Both the position numbers and the translations under genes were made by a program. A DNA stretch of 42,375 nucleotides from Kutzneria sp. 744 (lineage in GTDB: Bacteria > Actinomycetota > Actinomycetes > Mycobacteriales > Pseudonocardiaceae): NCBI RefSeq assembly GCF_000568255.1, contig NZ_KK037166.1:7922695-7965069 (forward strand). The letters are read 5' to 3'. The stretch's first letter is position 1; each line of letters starts with the position of its first letter. Shown one piece after another: positions 24,355 to 32,429 of the stretch. The notes below the pieces were generated by a model. That model was not told the origin of the DNA. It was given only the letters and a program-made list of their open reading frames with translations, and did no database searches.

Positions 24355-26754
24355 ATGCGAGCCCGAAACACGAAGTCGCACCGCCTCGAGTTATCCCTGA
24401 TCGCCGCCCTGGTCCTGGTGGCGAGCCTGACCCCGACGGCGACCGCCGCCCCGTCCTGGCGGCAGTACGTCGTCGGACCGACCAGCCGGGACGTCCACCC
24501 GGTGCGGGTGCTGTCCGCCACCGGCGACGTCACCAATCCCGACGGTCTGCTCGGCGCCGGCGTCACCACGCTGCGTCGGCCCGGTCCGCCGGCGCGGGCC
24601 GCCTGGCCGTCCGGCACGACGGCCAGCGCCTCCAGTTCGCACGCCCCCAACAACGGCAACGACGGCCGGCCCCGCACTTACGACGCTGCCAACGCCGTCG
24701 ACGGCAGCACCGACACGTTCTGGAACGACGACACCCTCGCCGCCTACCCGGACGTGCTGACCCTGACCACGCCCTCGGCCGTCACCGAATCCGGCATCAC
24801 GATGCAGTTCAACGCCGACGGCGTGCCGCAGGACTTCACCGTGCAGGACGCGGACGGCGCCACGCTGGCCACCGTCACCGGGAACACCCGGCTCCAGCTG
24901 GCGGTCCGTTTCGAGCAACCGGCGACCACGACCGGGTTCCGCATCACCATCACCCGCGACCAGTCCACCGGCAAGGGCGAGTTCACCCGCGTCAACGAGG
25001 TCTGGCCGGGCCTGGTCGCCGACCCCGTCGCGCCGTCGGTGGTGGTGGACTTCGGCAAAGTGGTCGTCGGCTATCCGAAGCTGGCCTTCGCCGGAGCTTC
25101 GGCCAACCACCCGGGCCTGCGACTGGCGTTCTCCGAGAGCACGCAGTACCTGGGCGACCGGTCCGACTTCACCCGCTCCGACTTCGCTGGCGGACCCGGC
25201 ACCGACCAACACGCCGTGCCGACCGGGGCCAGCACCTGGACGGACACCGCGGGCTGCCTGGCCGACGGCAAGGTCTGCGCCGACGGCCTGCACGGCTTCC
25301 GCTACCTCAAGATCACCCTCGACGCGCTACCCGGCGACGCCCCCGACGCCCAACCCAGCGGCGAGGTCGGCATATCCGGCGTCTCGCTGGACTTCACCGG
25401 CTTCATCGGCGACTACACCGGCTGGTTCGAGTCGTCCGACACGCAGCTCAACCAGTACTGGTACGACGCCGCGTACACCAACGAGCTGGTGATCGACACC
25501 TTCCGGCCGACCGACATCGAGCCGCGCGGCGCCGACAGCCCGACCCTGGACGGCAAGCTCGTCCTGCACGACGGGGCCAAGCGTGACCGTGACCCGTACG
25601 TCGGCGACATCGCGGTGTCCGGCCGCACCACCTACCTCACCCACGATGCCGCCGTCGCCGCCCGCAATGTGCTCGCCGACCTGGCCGACCACCAGCGGGC
25701 CGACGGCTGGATTCCGCCGGCCTCGATCAACGGCTACACCCTCCCGCTGTTCGACTATCCACTGTGGTGGGTCACCGCGAGCTGGGACTACGTGCTCTAC
25801 ACCGGCGACACCGGCTACGGCGCCCAGTACTACGCCAGGTTGGCCAAGCTGTTGGACGGCTGGTACCCGTCGGTCACCGACTCGCGCGGCCTGCTGTCCC
25901 GCCCCGCCGGCTACGGCGACTACGCGTTCCTGCCCCGCGACGGCGAGGTCACGTACTACAACGCCCTCTACGTGCGGGCGTTGAAGGATGCCGCCCAGTT
26001 GGCGAAGTCGTTGGGGCACAACGCCGACGTCACACGGTGGCAGCAGCGGGCGGCCGCCGTGTCGGCGGCGGTCAACGCCACCGCCTGGGACGGCTCCGCC
26101 TATGTCGACGCGGCGGGCACGTCCCGGCACGGCCAGGACGGCAACGGCATCGCCATCGTCGCCGGTGTCGCCGACGCCGGCCGGGCCACGACGGCGTTGA
26201 ACTACCTGGCCGCCCACACGGCACTGCCGTACGGGAACTCGTTCATGGACGACAACACGCTCGTGCCCGACGGCTCGCAGCGGGTGTACGCCTTCACCTC
26301 GTACCCGGAGATCGAGGCCAGATTCCTGGCCGGACAGGCGAATTCGGCCATCGACGAGATCAAGCGCCTGTACGGCTGGATGGCCGGCCACGACCCCGGC
26401 CACACCGACTGGGAGGGCATCGGCGCCGGCGGCTCGCTCTACGAGGGCGCCTACACCTCGGCCGCGCACGGCTGGTCCACCGGCGTGCTGCCGGCCCTGA
26501 CCAACGACCTGCTCGGGGCGACGCCGACCAGTCCCGGCTTCGCGACGTGGACCGTCGCACCGCATCCCGGTTCCGTGTCATGGGCCCGCGGCCAGCTGCC
26601 CACGCCACACGGGCCGCTGTCCGTCAGCTGGCAGCAGGGCAACGGGTCGATCACCTTGACCGTCACCGCGCCGCCCGGCACCAAGGGCACCGTGCAGCTC
26701 GCCGGCCGCACCTTCACGGTCGGCGGCGGCAGCCACACCCTCACCGTCCGATGA
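24355..26754 (+). CDS. secreted GH78 alpha-L-rhamnosidase-like enzyme
   Basis: 799 aa, ATG preceded by CGGGAG. Signal peptide to about residue 32 (LELSLIAALVLVASLTPTAT). Residues about 85-225 look like a discoidin/F5-8C module (NAVDGSTDTFWNDDTLAAYP, GFRITITRD), then a beta domain, then an (alpha/alpha)6 catalytic barrel: ESSDTQLNQYWYDAAYTNEL, HDGAKRDRDPYVGD (acidic GH78 motif), RADGWIPPASING, YPLWWVTASWDYVLYTGD, HTDWEGIGAGGSLYEGAYTS. A C-terminal beta sandwich (LPTPHGPLSVSW) is also typical. It acts outside the cell on rhamnosides or related plant glycans. The gene with its promoter lies exactly between two direct repeats made of the 3' end of the neighbouring phosphotransferase gene, suggesting insertion as a cassette. 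Confidence 0.85.
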   Translation: MRARNTKSHRLELSLIAALVLVASLTPTATAAPSWRQYVVGPTSRDVHPVRVLSATGDVTNPDGLLGAGVTTLRRPGPPARAAWPSGTTASASSSHAPNNGNDGRPRTYDAANAVDGSTDTFWNDDTLAAYPDVLTLTTPSAVTESGITMQFNADGVPQDFTVQDADGATLATVTGNTRLQLAVRFEQPATTTGFRITITRDQSTGKGEFTRVNEVWPGLVADPVAPSVVVDFGKVVVGYPKLAFAGASANHPGLRLAFSESTQYLGDRSDFTRSDFAGGPGTDQHAVPTGASTWTDTAGCLADGKVCADGLHGFRYLKITLDALPGDAPDAQPSGEVGISGVSLDFTGFIGDYTGWFESSDTQLNQYWYDAAYTNELVIDTFRPTDIEPRGADSPTLDGKLVLHDGAKRDRDPYVGDIAVSGRTTYLTHDAAVAARNVLADLADHQRADGWIPPASINGYTLPLFDYPLWWVTASWDYVLYTGDTGYGAQYYARLAKLLDGWYPSVTDSRGLLSRPAGYGDYAFLPRDGEVTYYNALYVRALKDAAQLAKSLGHNADVTRWQQRAAAVSAAVNATAWDGSAYVDAAGTSRHGQDGNGIAIVAGVADAGRATTALNYLAAHTALPYGNSFMDDNTLVPDGSQRVYAFTSYPEIEARFLAGQANSAIDEIKRLYGWMAGHDPGHTDWEGIGAGGSLYEGAYTSAAHGWSTGVLPALTNDLLGATPTSPGFATWTVAPHPGSVSWARGQLPTPHGPLSVSWQQGNGSITLTVTAPPGTKGTVQLAGRTFTVGGGSHTLTVR

Positions 26755-26756
26755 CC

Positions 26757-26820
26757 TCAGGCCGCCAGCGCGGTGCGCAGCAGCAGCTCGCTGGCGGCCA
26801 GCCAGGTCGGGCTGGGCAGG
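26757..26820 (-). repeat. 64-bp repeat copy B: intact 3' end of the phosphotransferase gene
   Basis: Same orientation as copy A at 24186-24249, gap-free, about 81% identical by eye. It starts two bases after the GH78 stop codon. Together the copies bracket the GH78 gene and its promoter (about 2.5 kb). Confidence 0.8.
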
Positions 26821-27569
26821 CTGCCGTGGCGGAAGGCGAACCAGCCGAGGGTGCGCAGCACGTTGTGGGCGGAGTAGGCCCACAGCAGCTCAGGTTCCAT
26901 GACCCGGCGTAGGTGGCGGCGGAGCTCGGTAGAGGTGCGGGTCTGGTCGGTGCCGATGCGCAGGGCGAACCAGAGGGTGACGAGGTCGGCCCGGCGGTCG
27001 CCGGGGCGCCAGCCGTCCCAGTCGATGACGCCGGACAGGCCGCCGGCGAGGAAGAGCATGTTGCCGAGGCCGTAGTCGGTGTGCATGACGTCGTCGCCGG
27101 GAAGGCGGGAGAGGTCGAGGCGGGCGGCGAGGACCTCGATGCCGCGAACGAGATCGGCCGCTCGTGGCGAATGTGCGACCAATGCGCGCTTTCGTGGCGT
27201 CCAGTGGCCGGGATCGGCCAGGTCGCGGTGGATCTGCTCGCCCCAGGGCAGGGTGGTGCGCGGCGAGGTGAGGCCGCGGGCGGCGCCGGCGTGCAGCTCG
27301 ACCAGGTCGATGAGCGCCTCCAGCTGATCGACGTCCAGCTCGTCGGAAGGCGAACCCGGCAGCTTCTCCTGCACGTAGAAGGCGATGTCGTCGAGCCGGT
27401 CGGCGGCGATCACGCGCGGCACGGGATAGCGCAGCGACCGCAGGCGTGAGGTCACCTCGACCACCTCGCAGTGCGGATGCCACGTCCACTCACACGTACC
27501 GCGCGCGCGACGTGCCTCGACGCGCGTGCTCGCGGACACGGCTTGACTCTGCTGAAACCGAGACCGCAC
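26757..27569 (-). CDS. aminoglycoside-phosphotransferase-like kinase, N-lobe damaged or frameshifted
   Basis: 270 aa as an open frame. The C-lobe is good: Brenner-type motif DDVMHTDYGLGNMLF (HxDxxxxN), metal motif GVIDWDGWRPGD and the helical region after it. FYVQEKLPGSP is the hinge between lobes. The nucleotide-binding N-lobe is too short and its first 25 residues are implausible Arg-rich sequence. A second frame from ATG 27619 reads MRGGTDADRALPVIAQACGL, which looks like a true APH N-terminus, then stops. One frameshift around 27500-27540 would join the two. Such kinases phosphorylate aminoglycosides, sugars or homoserine-like substrates; resistance cannot be claimed. No ribosome-binding site supports the drawn start, so treat it as uncertain. 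Confidence 0.6.
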   Translation of the reverse strand: MRSRFQQSQAVSASTRVEARRARGTCEWTWHPHCEVVEVTSRLRSLRYPVPRVIAADRLDDIAFYVQEKLPGSPSDELDVDQLEALIDLVELHAGAARGLTSPRTTLPWGEQIHRDLADPGHWTPRKRALVAHSPRAADLVRGIEVLAARLDLSRLPGDDVMHTDYGLGNMLFLAGGLSGVIDWDGWRPGDRRADLVTLWFALRIGTDQTRTSTELRRHLRRVMEPELLWAYSAHNVLRTLGWFAFRHGSLPSPTWLAASELLLRTALAA

Positions 27570-27714
27570 GCCTGCGCGATCACCGGCAGCGCGCGGTCGG
27601 CATCGGTGCCGCCTCTCATGGGCGCACAGTGTGGACGAAAATACTGAATCGGTCCACCTCCGGCTCGGGGAGCGCCGAAGGTGGACCGACGTGGTGGCCC
27701 TCAGTGGCAGAACA

Positions 27715-28935
27715 TCAGGACGCGGGTGTCCAGTAGTCGCCGGCCATCACGATGTAGACGAGCATCTTGATCGTCTCGCCGTAGTAGGTGTCCTGGAACG
27801 GGTTGGTGGCCAGGTACTTCCACAGCGCGTCGGTCCACACCTGGTCGCCCGCGGCCATCGCGGCCACGCCCACCGGGTCGTTGGCGCACTCGCACTGGTC
27901 ACCGGTGTTGCTCGGGGTGCCGTCCAGCTTGGTGTGCGGGTAGATCTTGGCCGGGTTGCCGCCGGCCTTGGCCTTGTAGCTGTTGGACTCGTTGGTGGCC
28001 ACCGACTTCGCCACCGCGCTGCCGTAGACCAGCGCGTCGGTGCCCATGTGCCACGGCACGCGCACGGAGTTGTAGCCGACGATGTTGTCCGGCTGGCTCT
28101 CCTGGTAGTTGGCCGGCGCCGGCTTCGGCGCGCTGCCGTTGGCCCCGACCACGAAGTCCGACAACAGGTTGGCGGTCGCCGAGTACTTGGCGGTGAACGC
28201 CTTGATCACGGCCTCGGTGCGGGTGATCACCTTGTTCCAGTCGTGCGCGGTGTCGTAGGCCGCGAACGCCCGCAGGTGGTCCAGCATGAAGTCGGACGGC
28301 CGTGTGTCGGTGTTCGGGCCGTCGTCCTCGCACTTGAGATGGCCGTCCGGGGCCACGTCGGCGGCGTAGAACTTGGCCAGCCAGTCCTTGGCCGCCGCGG
28401 TGTAGCCGCCCCACTGCTTGTCGGCCAGCATCAGGCCGTAGCCGATGTCCAGGTCGCCGTCGGTGGCGGCGTCGGGAGTGCCGGAGTCCGCGTACTTGCA
28501 GGTGGACCCGTTGATCTCCCACATCATCATGCCCTGGCTGTCGCGGTGGTCCTGCACGACCTTCCATAGGCCGTCGAACTCCGCCTTGGCGTCGGCGTCG
28601 TAGCCGGCCATCAGCGGCACGATGTTCATGCCGTAGCCCTGGGCCTCGGACACCGTGCCCTTGCCCGGCGCGTCGCCGGTCGCGTAGACGAGGTAGCCGC
28701 CACAGGCCGACCGCAGGTACGCCTTCTTCCAGGAGTCGTACTGCTTCTTGACCGCCGCGTCCCGATCGGCCTCGCTGGCCGAGGGCATGACGCCGGTCTT
28801 GTACGTGACGTGTGTGGGGAAGGGGTGGCTCACGCCGGCGGCTGCGGCGGGAGCTGCCGTGGAGACCAGCACGGACAGGGAAATCGTCGCGGCAGCGGCG
28901 GCCACCGCCGCCAGCCGACCGGATCGATCGCGCAT
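27715..28935 (-). CDS. secreted GH8 glycosidase (endoglucanase/chitosanase family)
   Basis: 406 aa, ATG preceded by AGGAG. Signal peptide (AAVAAAAATISLSVLVSTAA, cleavage near AAAAG). GH8 motifs: TVSEAQGYGM with general-acid Glu97, MMWEINGS, and ATDGDLDIGYGLMLADKQWG with Asp159/161/163; RVPWHMGTDALVYG closes the (alpha/alpha)6 barrel. GH8 includes cellulases, licheninases, xylanases and chitosanases. The promoter carries a DasR-like core palindrome and a GTTAGGAAAG dyad, the latter resembling operators known upstream of actinomycete chitosanase genes (from memory), so chitosanase is the favoured guess. The specificity is inferred from context, not from the protein. Confidence 0.88.
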   Translation of the reverse strand: MRDRSGRLAAVAAAAATISLSVLVSTAAPAAAAGVSHPFPTHVTYKTGVMPSASEADRDAAVKKQYDSWKKAYLRSACGGYLVYATGDAPGKGTVSEAQGYGMNIVPLMAGYDADAKAEFDGLWKVVQDHRDSQGMMMWEINGSTCKYADSGTPDAATDGDLDIGYGLMLADKQWGGYTAAAKDWLAKFYAADVAPDGHLKCEDDGPNTDTRPSDFMLDHLRAFAAYDTAHDWNKVITRTEAVIKAFTAKYSATANLLSDFVVGANGSAPKPAPANYQESQPDNIVGYNSVRVPWHMGTDALVYGSAVAKSVATNESNSYKAKAGGNPAKIYPHTKLDGTPSNTGDQCECANDPVGVAAMAAGDQVWTDALWKYLATNPFQDTYYGETIKMLVYIVMAGDYWTPAS

Positions 28936-28947
28936 CGCTCGCTCCTG

Positions 28948-28966
28948 GTTAGGAAAGTTTCTTAAC
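28948..28966. promoter_or_regulatory. GTTAGGAAAGTTTCTTAAC operator candidate of GH8 gene
   Basis: 19-bp palindrome with one mismatched pair around a central G, 12 bases upstream of the GH8 ATG. It would lie in the transcript leader just after the presumed promoter, where a repressor would act as a roadblock. A ROK-family repressor such as CsnR is the first guess. Confidence 0.55.
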
Positions 28967-29006
28967 TAATCGGCGGCCTAGCCAGAGTGGCGGCGGTGTC
29001 GCTGTC

Positions 29007-29028
29007 TGTCAAGGGAGGTCTAGACCTC
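29007..29028. promoter_or_regulatory. -35 box and perfect GAGGTCTAGACCTC palindrome of GH8 gene
   Basis: TTGACA on the minus strand (29007-29012) is preceded by the perfect 14-bp palindrome GAGGTCTAGACCTC (29015-29028). Its core GGTCTAGACC is that of DasR (GntR family) sites; the flanks differ from consensus. The -10 (about 28984-28989, CACTCT) is weak. Confidence 0.5.
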
Positions 29029-29144
29029 TTGGGGGGTGGGCCGAGGGATCATTCGCCCGAACGGCCCGTGAACCATTGCGACAGGCGCGGGCGTGGTGTC
29101 TGCTGAGCGCGTTCATCCGCGTGAACCGGGAGGACAGGAGCACC

Positions 29145-30773
29145 ATGGCCGGGATCTCGCGTCGCCGCCTGCTGGGATCCGCGGCCGGCGTGGCCGGCGC
29201 CGGCGCGCTCGCGTCCGTGCTGCCGCCCAATCTCCGCAAGGCCCTGGCCGCCACCGGGACCGGGACCCTGCGGGACATCAAGCACATCGTGGTCCTGATG
29301 CAGGAGAACCGGTCGTTCGACCACTACTTCGGCACCATGCCGGGAGTTCGCGGCTTCGACGACCCGGACGCCGTCACGCTGTCCACCGGCCGCTCGGTGT
29401 TCTACCAGCCCGACGCCAAGAACCCGGACGGCTACCTGCTGCCGTTCCACCTCGACACCCTGCGCACCAGCTCGCAGGCCATTCCGTCCACCAGTCACGC
29501 CTTCGCCGTGCAGCACTCGGCGGTCAACGGCGGCAGGATGGACAACTGGCTGCCCGCCCACCGGGCCGCCGACGGTGACGACAACGGCCCGTACACCATG
29601 GGCTACTACACCGAGGACGACATCCCGTTCCAGTGGGCGCTGGCCCGCAACTTCACGGTGTGCGACGCCTACTTCTGCTCGGTGCTCGGCCCCACCTGGC
29701 CCAACCGGCTCTACCACTGGAGCGGCACCATCGACCCGGCCGGCCGGCACGGAGGGCCCATCACCAGCAACATCGTGCCGTCCCCGTACACCTGGACCAC
29801 CTACCCGGAGCGGCTGACCGCCGCCGGCGTCAGCTGGCACGTGTACCAGCAGGAGGACGACTACGGCTGCAACCCCCTGGAGTTCTTCAAGGCCTACCAG
29901 GACGCCGGGCCGAACTCCCCGCTGCACCAACACGGTCTGGCCATCGGACCGGCCGACCGGTTCGAGTACGACGCGCTGCACGACCGGCTGCCGACCATCT
30001 CGTGGATCATCCCGACCTCGCCGCAGTGCGAGCACCCCGACTACATTCCGGCCGCCGGGGCCGACTTCGTGGCCAGCAAACTCGATGCCATCGCGGCGAA
30101 TCCCGACGTGTGGGCCAAAACCGTGGTGGTGCTGAACTACGACGAGAACGACGGCCTGTTCGACCACATGGTGCCGCCCATGCCGCCCGCCGGCACACCA
30201 GACGAGTTCGTCACCGGTCTGCCCATCGGCGCCGGCATCCGCGTGCCGTGCACCATCGTCTCGCCGTGGACCCGCGGTGGTTACGTTGCCACGGAACCGT
30301 TCGACCACACCTCCGTGCTGCGCCTGATCGAAGCCGTCACGGGTGTTCGTGAGACCAACATCAGCGACTGGCGGCGGCGGACCTTCGGCGATCTCACCTC
30401 CGCCCTCGGTCTCGGGAACAGCGCCCAACCCCTGCCGCCGCTGCCTCCGACCAAGGCCCCGCTGTGGCAGGCCGAGTACAACGTCAAACACCTGCCGCGG
30501 GCCCAGATCCCCGGCGCCGCCCAGACTCCGCCGCACCAGGGCGTTCGCAGCCGTATCGACGAGACCCTCACGACCCATGCCGCCGACTTCCCGCACGGCG
30601 TCGCCGGCACCAGCTTCCCCGGCACCCAACTGTTGGCCCGCAACAAGGCCGCCGGCGAGGCCGCGCCGGCCGACAAGCGGGCCTACGTCACCGGCATCGT
30701 CGCCTACAGCGTGTCGGTCATCGACACAGCACCGGCAAGCTGCTGTCCACCGTGCAGGGTTCAGTGTAGATAG
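29145..30773 (+). CDS. Tat-exported phospholipase C-like phosphoesterase with truncated YVTN tail
   Basis: 542 aa from ATG 29145 with GACAGGAG upstream (GTG 29121 is a weaker option). Twin-arginine signal SRRRLLGSAAGVAGAGALAS. The phosphoesterase family is clear: IKHIVVLMQENRSFDHYFGT (54-63 core), GPTWPNRLYHWSGT, VSWHVYQQEDDYG, VVVLNYDENDGLFDHMVPP and SPWTRGGYVATEPFDHTSVL. It cleaves phosphodiester headgroups outside the cell. The end is odd: AYVTGIVAYSVSVIDT is a YVTN beta-propeller strand, after which the frame is lost (APASCCPPCRVQCR). One base inserted near 30725 would give STGKLLSTVQGSV then a stop at 30767-30769. A YVTN protein is encoded 331 bp downstream. The catalytic domain appears intact. 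Confidence 0.85.
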   Translation: MAGISRRRLLGSAAGVAGAGALASVLPPNLRKALAATGTGTLRDIKHIVVLMQENRSFDHYFGTMPGVRGFDDPDAVTLSTGRSVFYQPDAKNPDGYLLPFHLDTLRTSSQAIPSTSHAFAVQHSAVNGGRMDNWLPAHRAADGDDNGPYTMGYYTEDDIPFQWALARNFTVCDAYFCSVLGPTWPNRLYHWSGTIDPAGRHGGPITSNIVPSPYTWTTYPERLTAAGVSWHVYQQEDDYGCNPLEFFKAYQDAGPNSPLHQHGLAIGPADRFEYDALHDRLPTISWIIPTSPQCEHPDYIPAAGADFVASKLDAIAANPDVWAKTVVVLNYDENDGLFDHMVPPMPPAGTPDEFVTGLPIGAGIRVPCTIVSPWTRGGYVATEPFDHTSVLRLIEAVTGVRETNISDWRRRTFGDLTSALGLGNSAQPLPPLPPTKAPLWQAEYNVKHLPRAQIPGAAQTPPHQGVRSRIDETLTTHAADFPHGVAGTSFPGTQLLARNKAAGEAAPADKRAYVTGIVAYSVSVIDTAPASCCPPCRVQCR

Positions 30774-31104
30774 GTGTGCTTTCCTCGATAGAGCGGAGAC
30801 CAAAGCATGCGCATGGCCGGGACTCTCGATCCGGTGGTCAAGGCCCTGGCCGGCCGGCATCGCTATACGGCGACCGGCCTGTCTGTCTAGCCCCGGCCTT
30901 GAACGTCGGCGGCCCGGTCGATGGAATCTGGACATAATTTTAAGGGATGGACGCTGCATGCCAATTAATTGCCGCGTGTCTGCATGGGGCCACAAGTACG
31001 CATGGGTCGATGGGCATACGAATGATACGCGTCAGATGGTCACCGATCAAGCTACTATGTTCAAATGTCCGTCAGCTGGGCCATTCAATCGTAACAGACC
31101 ACAT
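30774..31104. other. gap between phosphoesterase and YVTN genes; AT-richer from about 30930
   Basis: 331 bases with no convincing gene. The first half is ordinary GC-rich DNA with a 27-codon open frame (30807-30890). From about 30930 to 31110 the base composition falls noticeably (AATTTTAAGGGATGG, CCAATTAATTGCC, TTCAAATGTCC), unlike anything else in the window. TACTAT at 31053-31058 could be a -10 for the downstream gene, but no -35 is seen. Confidence 0.5.
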
Positions 31105-31866
31105 ATGCAACCCGTGGCGGAATCCGGCGCCGACAAGGTGTGTGTGCTCAGCACCCGCACCGGCGGCATCGTCGGCACCATCACCGTCGGCCTGTTCCCG
31201 CATGGCATCGCCGCCTCACCCGACGGCCGGTTCCTCTACGTCGCCAACACCGGTCCCGACACCGGCGCGGGCGGCTCCGAGTCGGTGTCCGTGATCGATG
31301 CCAAGACCAACACCGTGGTCGGCGAGATCAGCGTCGGCCTTGCGCCCCAGTCGGTTTCCGTCAGCCCTGACAGCTCGATCTTGTACGTCTCGTGCCAGGA
31401 CGGCCTGTGGATCGTCGACACCGCCTCCCGCCGCGTCCGGGCCTGCCTGCCCGGCCTGGCCAAGGCCCACGGCATCACCGCCTGCCCTGGCGGCCGGCAC
31501 GTGTACGTGGCCAACACCTGGCACGACAGTGTGTCCCTTGTGGACTCCGCAAGCCATGCCGTGAAGGCCACCATCGACGTCGGCCGCTCGCCGTGGAACA
31601 TCGCCTTCCGTCCCGACGGCTCCGCCGCCTACGTCACCAACGCCAACTCCGACACCGTCTCGGTGATCGACACCTCCCGCCGCGCCGTCACCGCCACTGT
31701 CCAGGTTGGACACATCCCCACCGGCATCACCGCCACCCACGACCAGATCTGGGTCACCAACAACGCCTCCAGCACCGTCAGCAAGATCGACGCGGCAACC
31801 CTGAAGGTCGTCGCCACCACGCCGTTGGGTCTGAGCACCGAACCGGCGGCTGTGGTACTGGTGTGA
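31105..31866 (+). CDS. YVTN beta-propeller protein, probably N-terminally truncated
   Basis: 253 aa if ATG 31105 is used; the start is uncertain because open frame continues upstream through AT-rich, non-homologous sequence. Five to six YVTN/YncE-type blades are visible: FLYVANTGP...VSVIDAKTNTVVGEI, ILYVSCQDGLWIVDT, HVYVANTWHDSVSLVDS, AAYVTNANSDTVSVIDTSRR and IWVTNNASSTVSKIDA. The first blade is only half present (DKVCVLSTRTGGIVGTI). There is no signal peptide, unusual for this secreted family. The upstream phosphoesterase ends in a half blade, so the two may be halves of one ancestral fusion. The stop is one base before the next GTG, so it is co-transcribed with the histidine phosphatase. 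Confidence 0.75.
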   Translation: MQPVAESGADKVCVLSTRTGGIVGTITVGLFPHGIAASPDGRFLYVANTGPDTGAGGSESVSVIDAKTNTVVGEISVGLAPQSVSVSPDSSILYVSCQDGLWIVDTASRRVRACLPGLAKAHGITACPGGRHVYVANTWHDSVSLVDSASHAVKATIDVGRSPWNIAFRPDGSAAYVTNANSDTVSVIDTSRRAVTATVQVGHIPTGITATHDQIWVTNNASSTVSKIDAATLKVVATTPLGLSTEPAAVVLV

Positions 31867-31867
31867 C

Positions 31868-32404
31868 GTGGAAATCGTCCTGGTCCGCCATGCCGAGTCC
31901 GTGCACCCGTCACCCGGCGGCCCGGACGACTACCACCGCCCGCTGGCCGAAACTGGCTTGGCCCAGGCGGAGGACCTCGTCGCGGAGCTGGCGCCGGTCA
32001 AGCCCGCACTGATCGCCGCCAGCCCGTATCTCCGGGCCATGCAGACGATCCAGCCCCTCGCGCGGGCCCTGGGCCTGCCGGTGCACACCGATCATGAGCT
32101 GCGGGAATGGGATTCCGGCCTCGAACCGACCCCGGACTGGGCCCGCCATTACGAGCAGAGCTGGGCCGACCTGGATTTCGCCCGCCCCGGCGGCGAAAGC
32201 CTGAACCAGCTCACCGCCCGGGCCACTGCCGTTCTCCGCGAGCTCGGCCGGAGAAGCGCCGTCATTGTCGGCAGCCACGGCACGTTCATCGCCAGAGCCC
32301 TCAGCGGCTTCGGCATCGAAGTCGACTGGCCGTTCAGCAAGGCCATGCCGTCCCCGGCGATCTACCGCATCACCGACACTGACATCACCGGGCCGGGGCT
32401 GTGA
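31868..32404 (+). CDS. histidine phosphatase (phosphoglycerate-mutase-like)
   Basis: 178 aa from GTG 31868, directly after the previous stop. VEIVLVRHAES carries the RHG-type catalytic motif (Arg7, His8), RPLAETGLAQAEDL is the usual next helix, AASPYLRAMQTIQPLA supplies the second Arg, LREWDSGLEP the acidic residue, and IVGSHGTFI the second catalytic His. It is short, so it is a general phosphatase of the branch-2-like GpmB/CobC type rather than a glycolytic mutase. The substrate is unknown. The stop codon lies inside a terminator stem. Confidence 0.88.
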   Translation: MEIVLVRHAESVHPSPGGPDDYHRPLAETGLAQAEDLVAELAPVKPALIAASPYLRAMQTIQPLARALGLPVHTDHELREWDSGLEPTPDWARHYEQSWADLDFARPGGESLNQLTARATAVLRELGRRSAVIVGSHGTFIARALSGFGIEVDWPFSKAMPSPAIYRITDTDITGPGL

Positions 32405-32418
32405 AACAGCCCCGGCCC
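32390..32418 (+). terminator. hairpin terminator after histidine phosphatase
   Basis: Perfect 13-bp stem GGGCCGGGGCTGT / ACAGCCCCGGCCC with a GAA loop; the TGA stop is in the loop region. There is no U-tract. It also lies just after the end of the minus-strand LAGLIDADG gene (stop at 32430) and may serve both. Confidence 0.75.
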
Positions 32419-32429
32419 GGTGCTCCGGG

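Noticed and set aside
30807-30890. 27-codon frame MRMAGTLDPVVKALAGRHRY...
   Set aside because: It has a GAGCGGAG-like site upstream and could be a small peptide gene, but nothing in it is recognisable and no processing genes are adjacent. Not supported enough to call.
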